This document shows, piece after piece, positions 1 to 13,300 of a stretch of DNA of 64,000 nt. The position numbers and the translations under genes were made by a program. The notes under the pieces are model-generated. The model did not search any database. It was given only the letters and a program-made list of their open reading frames with translations, and was not told where the DNA came from. Origin of the DNA: Cyrtodaria siliqua (lineage: Eukaryota > Mollusca > Bivalvia > Adapedonta > Hiatellidae); assembly GCA_037043455.1 (NCBI GenBank), contig JAWPHD010004369.1, forward strand, positions 1 through 64,000. The letters run 5' to 3'. Every line of letters begins with the position of its first letter. Positions within the stretch are counted from its first letter, which is position 1.

Positions 1-254
1 TCCCCCTCCAATTAGCACCCACACCTCACCTAACTTTGAAAAAAAAAATCTACCTTGAGGTGTAAAAGTGGTTAATATCCAAGAAAATTGGTTAAAATTC
101 AAGAAACAGTATACACTCACTTATGAATTTAATTCCATATTTCAGTAACACAACATTTTTTAGCATTATATAAGGAAATTAAAACGTAAACTGGCTTAGG
201 AAAAGCGTTCTAATAAGCGCCCCCACTTTCAGATAATGACATGCCCCCTGGGCC

Positions 255-532
255 CTAATTAGAAATATATGGTAGGTTATTTAGAGCTGCCCCAGAGAGG
301 ATAACTAGGAATACGGCAACATGTCCTGCTCTTAGTAAGGAATAGATTCCTATGGCTCTTTAACATGCTGAGAGAATAGACTGCGTTTCAAGGGACCATC
401 TAGTTTACTTTCTCATACAATTAGAAAACATGTTTTCCCCAAGAAAATACCCAGTGGCGCCAGTGACACTTGAACTCGGTTCCTCCAGCTTGAAGTCCAT
501 CACACTATCCACTGGGCCATGTCAGCCCTTGG
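255..532 (-). mobile_element. tRNA-derived SINE, family A
   Basis: Read on the - strand it has GGCCCAGTGGATAGTGTGAT, then a B-box-like GAGTTCAAGTG and a GCCACTG junction, and ends with TCTCTGGGGCAGCTCTAAAT. It is the same family as the copies at 21.5 and 35.9 kb. Confidence 0.7.
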
Positions 533-755
533 GTCCATTACTGCTCACATGACCGCCCAATTCTGACCACATGACTATTTGGATACTGATTACATGGCCA
601 TTTGGAGACTTGGTTACATGGCCATTAGGATACTGATCACATGACCATGCGATATGGAGAATGTCTGTCTCCAACATTTTTTTCACACTTTAAAACAGTT
701 TGAGTATATGCTTCACATGACTTCAAGCTGTGAGACTTGGATCCTGTCTCCAAGT

Positions 756-1046
756 ATAGTTGGGTCAAGTCAAGGTCATAGTGGGGTCAAGTCCGTGTCA
801 TAGTGGGGTCAGATCAAGGCTATAGTGGGTTCAAGTCTGGGTCATAGTGGGGTTAAGTCAAGGTCATAGTGGGGTTAAGTCAAGGTCATGGTGGGGTCAA
901 GTCAAGGTCATAGTGGGGTCAGTTCAAGGCTATAGTGGGGTCAAGTCAGGTTCATAGTGGGGTTAAGTCAAGGTCATAGTGGGGTCAAGTCAAGGTCATA
1001 GTGGGTTCAAATCAAGGTCATAGTGGGGTCATGGTGAGGTCAAGAT
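756..1046. repeat. 22-bp minisatellite (TAGTGGGGTCAAGTCAAGGT type)
   Basis: About 13 units; seven contain the nuclear-receptor half-site TCAAGGTCA. It lies directly upstream of GUF1 exon a. Confidence 0.9.
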
Positions 1047-1230
1047 CAGTGCTACATGGGTAAGTCTTTGTGAAATTAAGGATGTAGACCTGGGGCAGGA
1101 GTAAATAAGATATATTATAGCATTCATATTTAAAACTTAAAAATTAATGTAACACACTGAATGAATGTTTGGTTGAAAATGGTTTAAAATTAGAAAGTAT
1201 TATTATTGAACTAAATGTGTTGTAATACAG

Positions 1231-1311
1231 GGTCATGTTGACTTCAACTATGAAGTGGCAAGGTCATTGGCAGCGTGTCAAGGTGTTATTCTACTAGTGG
1301 ATGCAAATCAG
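1231..1311 (+). CDS. GUF1: GUF1 exon a: end of G3/switch II
   Basis: Twenty-seven codons in phase 0 begin [12 protein letters not shown] and end LLVDANQ. GHVDF is the second half of the DTPGH G3 motif; its His is the residue equivalent to the GTPase-activating His of EF-Tu and LepA. The acceptor is tacag at 1226-1230 and the donor is GTATGTG from 1312. This is the first exon inside the window, and the preceding one should end with codons for DTP. Confidence 0.93.
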
Positions 1312-4300
1312 GTATGTGAATTAAAATGTTCAAAGTTATGGGGGCATCTGTGGCCAAGTTGTTAGAGTCTCTGGCTTGAAATCATTTGCCCTTCACCGCT
1401 ATGAGTTCCATCCCTCATGGGAATCTTTATGTGAGGAAGCTATCCAGCTGGCTTGCGAAATGTCTGTGGTTCTACCCAGGTGCCTACAACGCCAATAGAA
1501 GCAGGAAAGTCGCCATATGACCTTAGCTGTTGATGCGACTATAAAATCCAATTCAGTTAAAAGGTATGAATTAATACATGGTGCGAAACCTTACACGTTC
1601 ATACGCTTTCTTCTTTCTTTTATTACCAAGACTGGGAGGGCTTATCTCAGAAAGTACTGGATGAATCAAATTATCTTTTGTGGCAGAGGAAAAAGCTCAC
1701 TTTGTAGGAGTGTGTGCATTCTTAAATATTATGAAAATTATGAAGCAGATGTATACCTGAATCTTGTGCTTTGTTGACAGTTTTTAGCCATGAACTCAAA
1801 TAAAATGTCACATGGTTTTGCCACTGTGTAAGAGGATGGATACAAAAGTTACTAGAAATTGGAATGAATGAATGGTGTTTTACGGCACGTCGACACATAA
1901 ATAGGTCATATTGTGCGCAAAAACTGACGAAAGATGAAGAAATGAAGGATTAATTAAAAATTAATGTAAATATATAAAGATAAAAATATTAAAAAATAAG
2001 GGATGATATGGTAGTAATACAAAGTATATATGTAAAACAACAAATGCCCGAAAATGGGTATATAAAAAAGTAGATAAATACAAGAACATATTATATGATT
2101 TATATATTCTGACTTCCTTCAGGAAATCTAAAACTAGACTAAAATCTATAGTATTAAATAACTCGGTCATAGTATTAACATTGTAGTACCTTTGACGCAT
2201 AGGATCAAAGTCTACACATTCCAGCAATATGTGTTTGACCGTTAACGGTGCAAAGCAGGGTATACATTCTGGTAATTGCTCACCTTGTAATAAATATGAA
2301 TGAGTATAACGTGGAACTAGAAGTGAAATATATTGAGGAAATACAACTTATTAATGTCTTTTTAAAGGCATTTTCGGTAGTTTTCCATGCGCAGCTTCTT
2401 TGGGCGACTTCTCTTCTAAAACTATTGGATGGATTTTCCTACAAATGTACAGGAATGTTGCTTTTGATGTCTAGTTGTATTTTTTCTTTTTTCTTTTTTA
2501 TTGAATTTTTTTTTTGAATTTTTATTTTTTGAATTATTTTTTTTATTGAAATTTTATTTTTTTTGAATTTTTTTATTGTCTTTATTTAAATAAAGGCCTA
2601 TTATTAGATACATAAAATAGGAAAATATAGCATTTTGTAAAATTCCAACAAAATTAAAAAATTTAAGCGTAATGGTAAGGTTCCAAAAACTAATATTAAA
2701 TCTCAATATGCATGGTGACCTATACATTTAATTGCATATATTGTCTAAATATATGTTCAAATAAGTGCCTAGGAAGTTTGAACAAATTCTGTTATTAGGA
2801 GCATAACAAAAAAGGAAAATATACCATTTCTGTATAATTTCATACAAAACTTGGCCTTTTAACATAGGAGTAGGGTTTCTATTTTTTTCTAAACAAGCAT
2901 GGGGACCTATCATTTTTATTGCACATTTTGTTTTTATATATGTTAAACTATGTGCTTAGAAAGTTTAAACAAATTCTGTTATTGGGAACATACAAAAAAA
3001 AGGAAATTGTATCATTATGGGCTAATTTGTGCATAAATTGAGGAAATGGTCTCGACAGATTTTGTAAAAAAATATAGGTTTTACATGAAGATGAGCTTTA
3101 AATGTTATTGTAATTAAATGTTCTTTACTTTAATACAATTTTAGTAGAATTGTGACCAATGAATAAATGATTAGACTTCACAAATGTCTTAATTTAGCTA
3201 TTTCATGGACTTGTTCAACTTTTTGGACAGATTGACATGACGGTGGCATTACAAATTATTTTTTAAAATTTTAACAATCATGGTGACCTACCATTATTTT
3301 TGCCTTTTCTGTCTATATATATAACAGACTTACTGTACAAAAAGTTTAAAGAAAATCTGTTATGCAGAAAAAGCTGTAGAAAATGTCTTTAAATAGATAC
3401 TACAAGTACAGGCATGGTAAGCACAATGGAGCACTGTGATTTAGTGGTAGAGCGTTGGACCCACAATCGAAAAGTCGTGGATTCGATCCCAGCCATGACC
3501 ACATGCGTTGTGTCTCTGAGCAAGATACTTTATCTGTATTTGCTTAGTACTAGTTCTACCCATGAAAACATCGAGAGAGATTAAATAATTTCAGAGAGTT
3601 TTTGTTACAATCAATGTCAAATAAATAAGTTTAAACATATGTCATTAAGGGGCAGTTTTTAAACACATTTCAGAACAATTTATGTTGTCACAATCAGTCA
3701 TAATAACCCCACTGAAAGCTCGCCTTATAAGCGAGAAAGTGTTGATTCTTACGAAAGGTTTTCCGTACCGGTTCTACCCAGAAATAAGCTGAAGGTCTGC
3801 CTCCACCACTAAAAATCGACAGTAATACATAGCCTAAAATGTGCTGAAAAATGATTTCAAACATGAAGACAAACAAACAAACATTCTCTGTTGTTCACAT
3901 TGCTCTGTTGTTCACATAACTAAAGCAAATATATTTGTTTTTGCCATGCATCCCTTAGTTCTTATTGTGTATATGACAGGGAGTGCAGGCCCAGACAGTT
4001 GCCAACTTCTTCTTGGCATTCGAGAGAGACCTTACAGTGTTACCAGTCCTGAATAAGATAGATCTGAAGGGCGCCAGGCCAGATGTGGTCATTAAACAAC
4101 TCAATACTATTTTTGATATCACACCAGACCAGGTGCTCAAGGTAAGCCTAGAGAGAACAAATCTTTCACTATCACATGTTTTCACTCGACTTTTTTTCAC
4201 TTTCTGACAATCTCCAGCTTTGAAGGCAAAAGTAAAACAAAGGTCGATCTTCCATCTCATTGGTTGAAAATTACATCATATAAATACGATGTAGATTCAG

Positions 4301-7300
4301 AGAATCAGTTGCGAGTCTTTTTAAAATAGACTGGTATCAAAATAAAAACAAGCACCAGGAGTAGACTAAGAAGAATGTTTATTTCTAACGGGCACTTCAG
4401 GTTTGTCCAAACTCACCTGTGTGTCTGAACTTACCTGTGTGTCTGAACTTACCTGTATGTCCAAACTCACCTGTGTGTCCAAACTCACCTGTGTGTCAAA
4501 ACTCACCTGTGTGTCTGAACTGACATGTGTGTCTGAACTCACCTGTGTGTCTGAACTCACCTCGGTGTCTGAACTTACCTGTTTGTCTGAACTCACCTGT
4601 GTGTCTGAACTTACCTGTGTGTCCAAACTGACCTGTGTGTCCAAAATCACCTGTGTGTCTGAACTTACCTGTGTGTATGAACTGACCTGTGTGTACAAAC
4701 TTACCTGTGAGTCTGAACTCACCTGTGTGTCTGAACTTACCTGTGTGTCTGAACTCATTTGTGTGTACGAACTTACCTGTGTGTCTGAATTCACCTGTGT
4801 GTCTAAACTTGACTGTGTGTCTGAACTCACCTGTGTGTCTGAATTCACATGTGTGTGCGTGTTTTTCTAAGGATTATAGTCCCTCCACCTACGACAGGCG
4901 TCCTACCCGACGATTATAGACACAATGTCTTGACTTTTATCTGTGTGTTGTTGTGTGATGTGATAATGTGTCCACTTGAAGCAGCGAACTCAATGGTTTC
5001 TTTATAGTGCTGCAAACTGGAATACCACGCCGTAGTAGACATGATACCCCCACCCACCCAGTCACATTATCTGACACTGGTCAATCAGTCGTAGCACTAC
5101 CCATTATTTGCTCATCAGGCAAGGGTTACAAGTGACTACTCATTTTCAAAGTCTTTGGTATGACGCGTTCAGGGGACTCAAACCCACGACCTGCCGACTG
5201 AACTCGCATGTGCCTGTGTTTCTGAACTCACCTGTGTGTACAAACTCACCTGTGTGTCCTGAACTTACCTGTGTTTCTGAACTCACCTGTGTGTCTGAAC
5301 TCACCCGTATGTCTGGACTTACCTGTGTGTCTGAACTTACCTGGTGTCTAAACTCACCTGTGTGTCTGAACTCACCTGTGTGTCTGAACTCACCTGTGTG
5401 TCTGAACTTATCTGTGTTTCTGAACTCACCTGTGTGTCTTCATTTTGCATCTGATCTTGCCAAACTTTACCAGATTTGATGACTTTCTTTTTCTATATTA
5501 TTTTTATTTTTTATTTGATTTTAGTTGATTTATTTTTATTTTTTTATTTATTTTTTTTAATTCTTTTCTTTCTTTTTTTTTTTATTTTTTTTTTTTTTAG
5601 CTCAATGTTGGACCAGTCAGACCAGTGAGTTATGACTCTTGATTTAGTTAAAAATGCTATATTTTGCTTCGTTTATATGGTAGGGCCTTCATTTTCATCT
5701 GATCTTTACCAAACTTTACCAGATTCTTTAGTTATGGTCCTTGATTTAGTTAAAAAGCTATATTTTGCCCAAAAAGTTCAAAAAAACGTAAATGGCAGTC
5801 TCTCGCTTCATTGATGTTATAAGCCATGTTAGCCAGTAGAGCGTCCACAGGCCCTCTTGGGCCTCTTGTTTATGTCCCCTTCCCGAAGGGTGATATATAG
5901 TAGACGCACCGGACGTCCGTTCGTCTGTACAGTCATGTCCGGTAAATAACTCTGACAATAATGGGCGGATTTTCAAATAACTTGGCACAAGTGCTCACCA
6001 CAATAAGACGACATGTCGCATGCAAAATTCAGGTCCGTGGCTCCAAGGTCATGGTTACACTTAAAGGTCAACGGTCAAAAAGAAGTACTTTCGTGTCCGG
6101 TAAATAACTCTGACAATCATGGAGTGATTTTCAAATAACCTGGCACAAGTGTTCACCACAACAAGAGCACGTGTCACATGCAAACTTCAGCTCAGTAGCT
6201 TTAAGGTCAAGGTCACACTTTGTCCGTGGCTCCAAGGTCAATAACCTGGCACAAGTGTTCACCACAACAAGAGCATGTGTCACATGCAAACTCCAGCTCA
6301 GTAGCTTCAAGGTCAAGGTCACACTTTAAAGTCAAAGGTCAAAATTCTTTTGTGTCCATATTTCATGTCCGGTAAATAATTCTGACATTCATGGAGGGAT
6401 TTTCAAACTTGGCAGAAGTGTTCACCGCATCAAGACTATGTGTTGTGAGCAAATTCCAGGTCAGTAGCTTCAGTGTCACACTTGGAGGTCAGAAGATGTC
6501 ATATGTCCCTGTATTTGATTGAAATCATGTAAGTAGTGTCCGGTCTATAACTTTGTCATCCGTTGAGGGATTTTTATATAACCTGGCAGAATGTTCACGA
6601 AAACAGACGACATGTGGAAAACACGTGTCATGCACAAAACCCAGGTCTGTAGCTTCAAGGTAAAGGTCTCACTCGGAGGTCAGAAGATGCCTTATGACCC
6701 TGTATTTGAATGAAGTCATATTGGTTGTGTCCGGTGTATAACTTTGTCATCGGTCACCTTCCAGTTTTGTTGAACTTTTTCCTGACCTTACCATTATGCC
6801 CATGAATATTTTATCAACATGGTTCAAACTTATGATGCCGTCACAGTTCTGAGCTGTGTGCATAAACATATTGTTCATATATTCACAAACCACTTCTGGG
6901 GCATTAATTTGTCACTTCCAGTGACAATTCTAGTTCTCATTTCTTTCTTACAGGTTTCAGCAAAGCTTGGCATAGGAATAGATGAGTTGTTAAAAGCAAT
7001 AATTGAAAACATTCCTCCGTAAGTAGTTGTTATTTTGTCTAAGATTAAATTAAAAAATTATGTAGGGTAGAAATAATTTTGTCCATGAGCTCTAATTATA
7101 CCCCTGCAAAACTAAGTTTAATGGGGGTATACTCGTTTCAGCCTGTCTGTCTGTCCATAGACACAACCTTTGCCCGCTCCATAAGTCCTCAACATCTGCC
7201 GTCGCACTCATGAAATTTCACAGGTGGACTGTGCGCTATGTAAGGTGAACCCCTATTCTTTTTTCAGGTCACTAGGTCAAAGGTCAAGGTCACACTGGAC

Positions 7301-10300
7301 AGATAATAAAAAGTGGTTGTCTGCTCCATAAGTTCTCAACCAATGTTGTGGAGTATTTCCAATATTGTGGGTTGTTGCCAATATTGTGGGGTGTTGCCAA
7401 TATTGTGGGGTGTGCCAAAATCATGGGGTGTTGTCAATATTGTAGAGTTTTTCCATTAGTGTGTGGTGTTGCCAATATTGTGAAGCATATCCAATATTAT
7501 GGGGTGTTGCTTATATATGTGGGGTGTTGCCCATTGTGTGGGGGTCTTGCCAATATTGTGGGGTGTTGCCAATATTGTAGAGTTTTTGCCATTAGTTAGG
7601 GGTTTTGCCAATATTATGGGTTGTTGTCAATATGGGATGATGCCAATATGGTAGTTTTGCCATTAGTGTGAGGGTGTTACCAATATTGTGGAGTATTTCC
7701 AATATTGTGGGGTGTTACCAATATTGTGGGGTTTTGCCAATATTGTGTGTGTGGGGGGGGGGGGGGTGGGGGGGGGGGGGGGGGGGGGTGGTCTTGCCCA
7801 TATTGTGGGGGTGTTGCTAATATTGTGGAGTTCTGTCATTAGTGTGGGTTGTTGTCAATATTATTGGGTGTTACCAATATGGTAGTTTTGCCATTAGTGT
7901 GGGGTGTTGCCAATATTGTAGAGTTTTGCCATTAGAGTGGGGTGTAGCCAATAGTGTGTGGTGTTATCAATATTGTGGGGTGTTGCCAATATTGTAGGGT
8001 GTTGCCAATATTGTAGGGTGTTGTCAGTATTGTGGGGGGTTGCCAATATTGTGGATTGTTGCCAATATTGTGAGGTGTGGTATTGAACGGTGTTGCCAAT
8101 ATTGTGGAGTTGCCATTGGTGTGGGGTGTTGCCAATATTATGGGTTGTTGTCAATATGGTAGTTTTGCCATTAGTGTGGGGTGTTGCCAATATTGTGGAG
8201 TTTAGCCATTAGTGTGGGGTGTTGCCAATATTGTGGGGTGTTGTCAATATTGTGGGGTGTTGTCAATATTGTGGGGTGTTGCCAATATTGTAGGGTGTTG
8301 CCAATACTATGGGGTGTTGCCAATATTGTGGGGTGTTGCCAATATTGTGGGGGTCTTGTCAATATTGTGGGGGTCTTGTCAATATTCTGGTGGTGGGGGG
8401 TTCTTGCCAATATTGTGGGTGTTGCCAATATTGTGGGGGTGTTGCCAATGCACTGGCATTTTGTAAATATTGCGGAGTATTGCCAATATTGGGAAGTATC
8501 CCACACTTTTTGTTGAGAATAAGTAAAAACAAGACAATTATACCTTTAATGTCATAACGGTTTGTTGTTTGTATGATCACACAGACCAAAATCGATCTTC
8601 AGAAGCCATTGAAATGTTTGATGTTTGATTCTTGGTACAACCAGTACAAAGGAGCTGTGGCCAATATAGCAGTAATAGATGGATGCGTAAAGAAAGGTAA
8701 AATGTATAATCTTGAATTTATATTTGTTTCGGACAAAACAATATTTATAAAATAGAAACATAAATTCTGGTCTTGCACATGTGTAAATGTTATACATCTT
8801 TATTGTAATGCACTTTGTACATACATTTTTAGCTCTACTGGGCGCTTTGGGATTGTGCGTGGTCTGTTGTGTCATCGTCCATCCGTTAACTTTTGCCTTA
8901 TTTAGATGATAGGGCCTTCATTTTTCATTCGTTCCTTACCAAACTTGGTCAGATTTCATTGAAAGCTCAGGCCAGTTTGAATAATTCTTAAATATATCAG
9001 TAAGCAGCCATATCGAACGCACACCCAATTTTCCTCCCTCACCGATGCCGCCAGCCCATCACCTGCCCTCCTTTTTTTATCTCAGTCATACAGGATAGTG
9101 CAAACAAATTCCAAAACTGGCCATGTTGGACTAGATACAGCAGAGTTATGGCCCTTGCTTTATTTATTGTTAACTCTCTAGCTTCTTCATTTTTCATCCA
9201 GTCTTTACCAAACTTGTTTAAAATGTTAATATCAATAAAGCTTAGAGGAAGCGTCAGCAAAGACTAGTTATGGCCCATTATTATTTAATAACAAGGTCAA
9301 TAATCAATAACCGGCCAACTTGTTCAGTGTGTTAATTTTGAAAGCTTGAAAGCCGGCCATATCTGAACATCCAAAACCCCCTCCCACCAGAAGAGCACCT
9401 GTGGGCCTCTTATTGTCGTTCTGATTGGCTGATCCCTTTATTTCTTGAGATTTCACAGTGCTCCAGTGTTCCAATAAGTCTCCTATCTGCGTAATTATTC
9501 ATATTTTTTCACCAAAAACGCATTAAAAATAAAATTAATATGTGCAAAAACACATTAAAATTGTTAATAAATATTGATAACTAAATTTCTCGTACACATT
9601 CAGGGCTTTTTTTGACTGTTGTAACAGCCTTTATTGGGTCATATTCCCAATGACAAAACATATCTTTTTTCCCAATTTTGAGAGGAAAATTCCCAATTGA
9701 AAGAAGAAAAAGAAAGAACACTGAAAAGTAGCAAAAATGTTACAAGTATTGAATATGAAATGCTTTTAAATGCCTCTGTTGATCTTCTTGTACTGTAAGC
9801 AGTATGAAAGATATAATTATGAAATAAATGTTTGACTGTTTTGTTTCCCAATTTAATGAAAAATCGTGCTAAAATTCCCAATTTTGAGGGTATGGATTAT
9901 GTTCCCAAAATGTAGAAAAAAGCACTGACATTTCAATAGCTTGGAAAAGTGAGTGTGCCTAATCATACTCAGTACTATTGAGGTTTGAGGCATTGATTGA
10001 CAACCAAGTGCCTCCAGTAATAACTAGTAGATGCTTGCAAGAAGAAAAAAAAGAAGGCCTTTTTGTCGGCTGTTTTAAGCGAAGTAATGCCATTTAAAAA
10101 GGACAGACAGCATTAGTGAATGTACATATAAGGGGAAGAGGAAAAATCACAATATGTTTTATGGTAACGACTAAGGGTAAACATTGCATTAATGCTTTGT
10201 GCAAAACTTGTTTTAAAAAATACGCATTTGTAAATGTAAATATGTAATGCATTGTTTTCATGCATACAATATTTTGCTGAAAGCTTATCTGGAGCACGGA

Positions 10301-13300
10301 TTTCATTCATTTCATGATGGGCTGATCATTAAATATTTGGGATATCATTCACGATTGGCTGATCATTAAATATTTGGGATATCATTCATGATTGGCTGAT
10401 CATTAAATATTTGGGATAACATTCATGATTGGCTGATCATTAAATATTTGGGATATCATTCATGATTGGCTGACCATTAACTATTTGGGATAACATTCAT
10501 GATTGGCTGATCATTAAATATTTGGGATAACATTCATGATTGGCTGATCATTAAATATTTGGGATATCATTCATGATTGTCTGATCATTAAATATTTGGG
10601 ATATCATTCATGATTGGCTGACCATTAAATATTTGGGATAACATTCATGATTGCTGATCATTAAATATTTGGGATATCATTCATGATTGGCTGATCATTA
10701 AATATTTGGGATAACATTCATGATTGGCTGATCATTAAATATTTGGGATAACATTCATGATTGGCTGATCATTAAATATTTGGGATAACATTCATGATTG
10801 GCTGATCATTAAATATTTGGGATAACATTCATGATTGGCTGATCATTAAATATTTGGGATATCATTCATGATTGGCTGATCATTAAATATTTGGGATAAC
10901 ATTCATGATTGGCTGATCATTAAATATTTGGGATATCATTCATGATTGGCTGATCATTAAATATTTGGGATATCATTCATGATTGGCTGATCATTAAATA
11001 TTTGGGATAACATTCATGATTGGCTGATCATTAAATATTTGGGATAACATTCATGATTGGCTGATCATTAAATATTTGGGATAACATTCATGATTGGCTG
11101 ATCATTAAATATTTGGGATAACATTCATGATTGGCTGATCATTAAATATTTGGGATAACATTCATGATTGGCTGATCATTAAATATTTGGGATATCATTC
11201 ATGATTGGCTGATCATTAAATATTTGGGATAACATTCATGATTGGCTGATCATTAAATATTTGGATAACATTTCATGATTGGCTGATCATTAAATATTTG
11301 GGATAACATTCATGATTGGCTGATCATTAAATATTTGGGATAACATTCATGATTGGCTGATCATTAAATATTTGGAATCATGATGCTGATCAAACATTGG
11401 ATTCATGATTGGCTGATCATTAAATATTTGGGATATCATTCATGATTGGCTGATCATTAAATATTTGGGATAACATTCATGATTGGCTGATCATTAAATA
11501 TTTGGGATAACATTCATGATTGGCTGATCATTAAATATTTGGATATCATTCATGATTGGCTGATCATTAAATATTTGGGATAACATTCATGATGGGCTGA
11601 TCATTAAATATTTGGGATATCATTCATGATGGGCTGATCATTAAATATTTGGGATATCATTCATGATTGGCTGATCATTAAATATTTGGGATATCATTCA
11701 TGATTGGCTGATCATTAAATATTTGGGATAACATTCATGATTGGCTGATCATTAAATATTTGGGATAACATTCATGATTGGCTGATCATTAAATATTTGG
11801 GATAACATTCATGATTGGCTGATCATTAAATATTTGGGATATCATTCATGATTGGCTGATCATTAAATATTTGGGATAACATTCATGATTGGCTGATCAT
11901 TAAATATTTGGGATATCATTCATGATTGGCTGATCATTAAATATTTGGGATATCATTCATGATGGGCTGATCATTAAATATTTGGGATATCATTCATGAT
12001 TGGCTGATCATTAAATATTTGAGATAACATTCATGATTGGCTGATCATTAAATATTTGGGATAACATTCATGATTGGCTGATCATTAAATATTTGGGATA
12101 TCATTCATGATTGGCTGATCATTAAATATTTGGGATATCATTCATGATGGGCTGATCATTAAATATTTGGGATATCATTCATGATTGGCTGATCATTAAA
12201 TATTTTGGGATATCATTCATGATTGGCTGATCATTAAATATTTGGGATAACATTCATGATTGGCTGATCATTAACTATTTGGGATAACATTCATGATTGG
12301 CTGATCATTAAATATTTGGGATATCATTCATGATTGGCTGATCATTAAATATTTCGGATAACATTCATGATGGGCTGATCATTAAATATTTGGGATATCA
12401 TTCATGATTGGCTGATTACTAAATATTTGTATTTCGTGTTCATTTTCATTTTCATTTTCTGATCACTATATGCCCCGTGTGGTTCCGGGGGCCCCGTTTG
12501 GTTACGGGGCAAAGAATAGGGCCACTGCAGAGGGGTACCCCCCCCCCCGACTCCCCCCTGCAGCCCTCCCCCCTCTCGCCTTCGAAAAATATCAATGTTC
12601 ATTTTATCATTAGCTCTTCTGATCAGAGATCAGCAGAGCTTATGCCGTGGTGCGGCGTCCGTCGTCCGTCCGTAGCAGCTAGTCTCGTCCAGTAAGTTAT
12701 AATAGTAAAAACTTGTAGCGACTACTCCTCTGAAACTACTTGTGTGGATTGTCATGAAACTTTACAGGAATGTTGCTCTTGATGTCATATTGATCTTAGC
12801 AAAATTTCAGATCTGCCAGAAATTCAAGATGGCCGTCACAGCTAAAATAGATTTTTAAAAAGTAAGTTTGTAGCGACTACTTCTTGAAAACTATAAGTGA
12901 TATTGATATTGGACTTTTTCTAAAATGATCAGCATGACATGATGTTGATCCTTGTGGAAAATTATTTTGATTCGAAGTTAACATGGCTGCCAGTGGCCAT
13001 CTTTGGTTACATAGAGTTATATAGTAAAAACTTGTAAGCGACTACTCCTCTGAGAAACTACTCGACGGACGATGTTCATGAAACTTCACAGGAATGTTGC
13101 TCTTGATGTCTAGTTGATCCTAGAAAAATTTCAGGTCGGCCGGAAATTCAAGATGGCCGCCACAGCTAAAAATAGATTTAAAATAAATAAGTTTGTAGCG
13201 ACTACTTCTTCAAAACTATAAAAGATATTGATATGGGACTTTTTCTAAAATGATCAGTATGACATGATGTTGGTCCTTGTCGAAAATCGTTTTGATTTGA

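Noticed and set aside
3428..3502. Functional tRNA gene
   Set aside because: A and B boxes are present, but arms do not pair well and a SINE body follows. The same applies at 21.5, 26.2, 30.1 and 38.7 kb.
10306..12424. CRISPR-like look of the 37-bp and 28-bp arrays
   Set aside because: Units are back to back without unique spacers and the DNA is eukaryotic.
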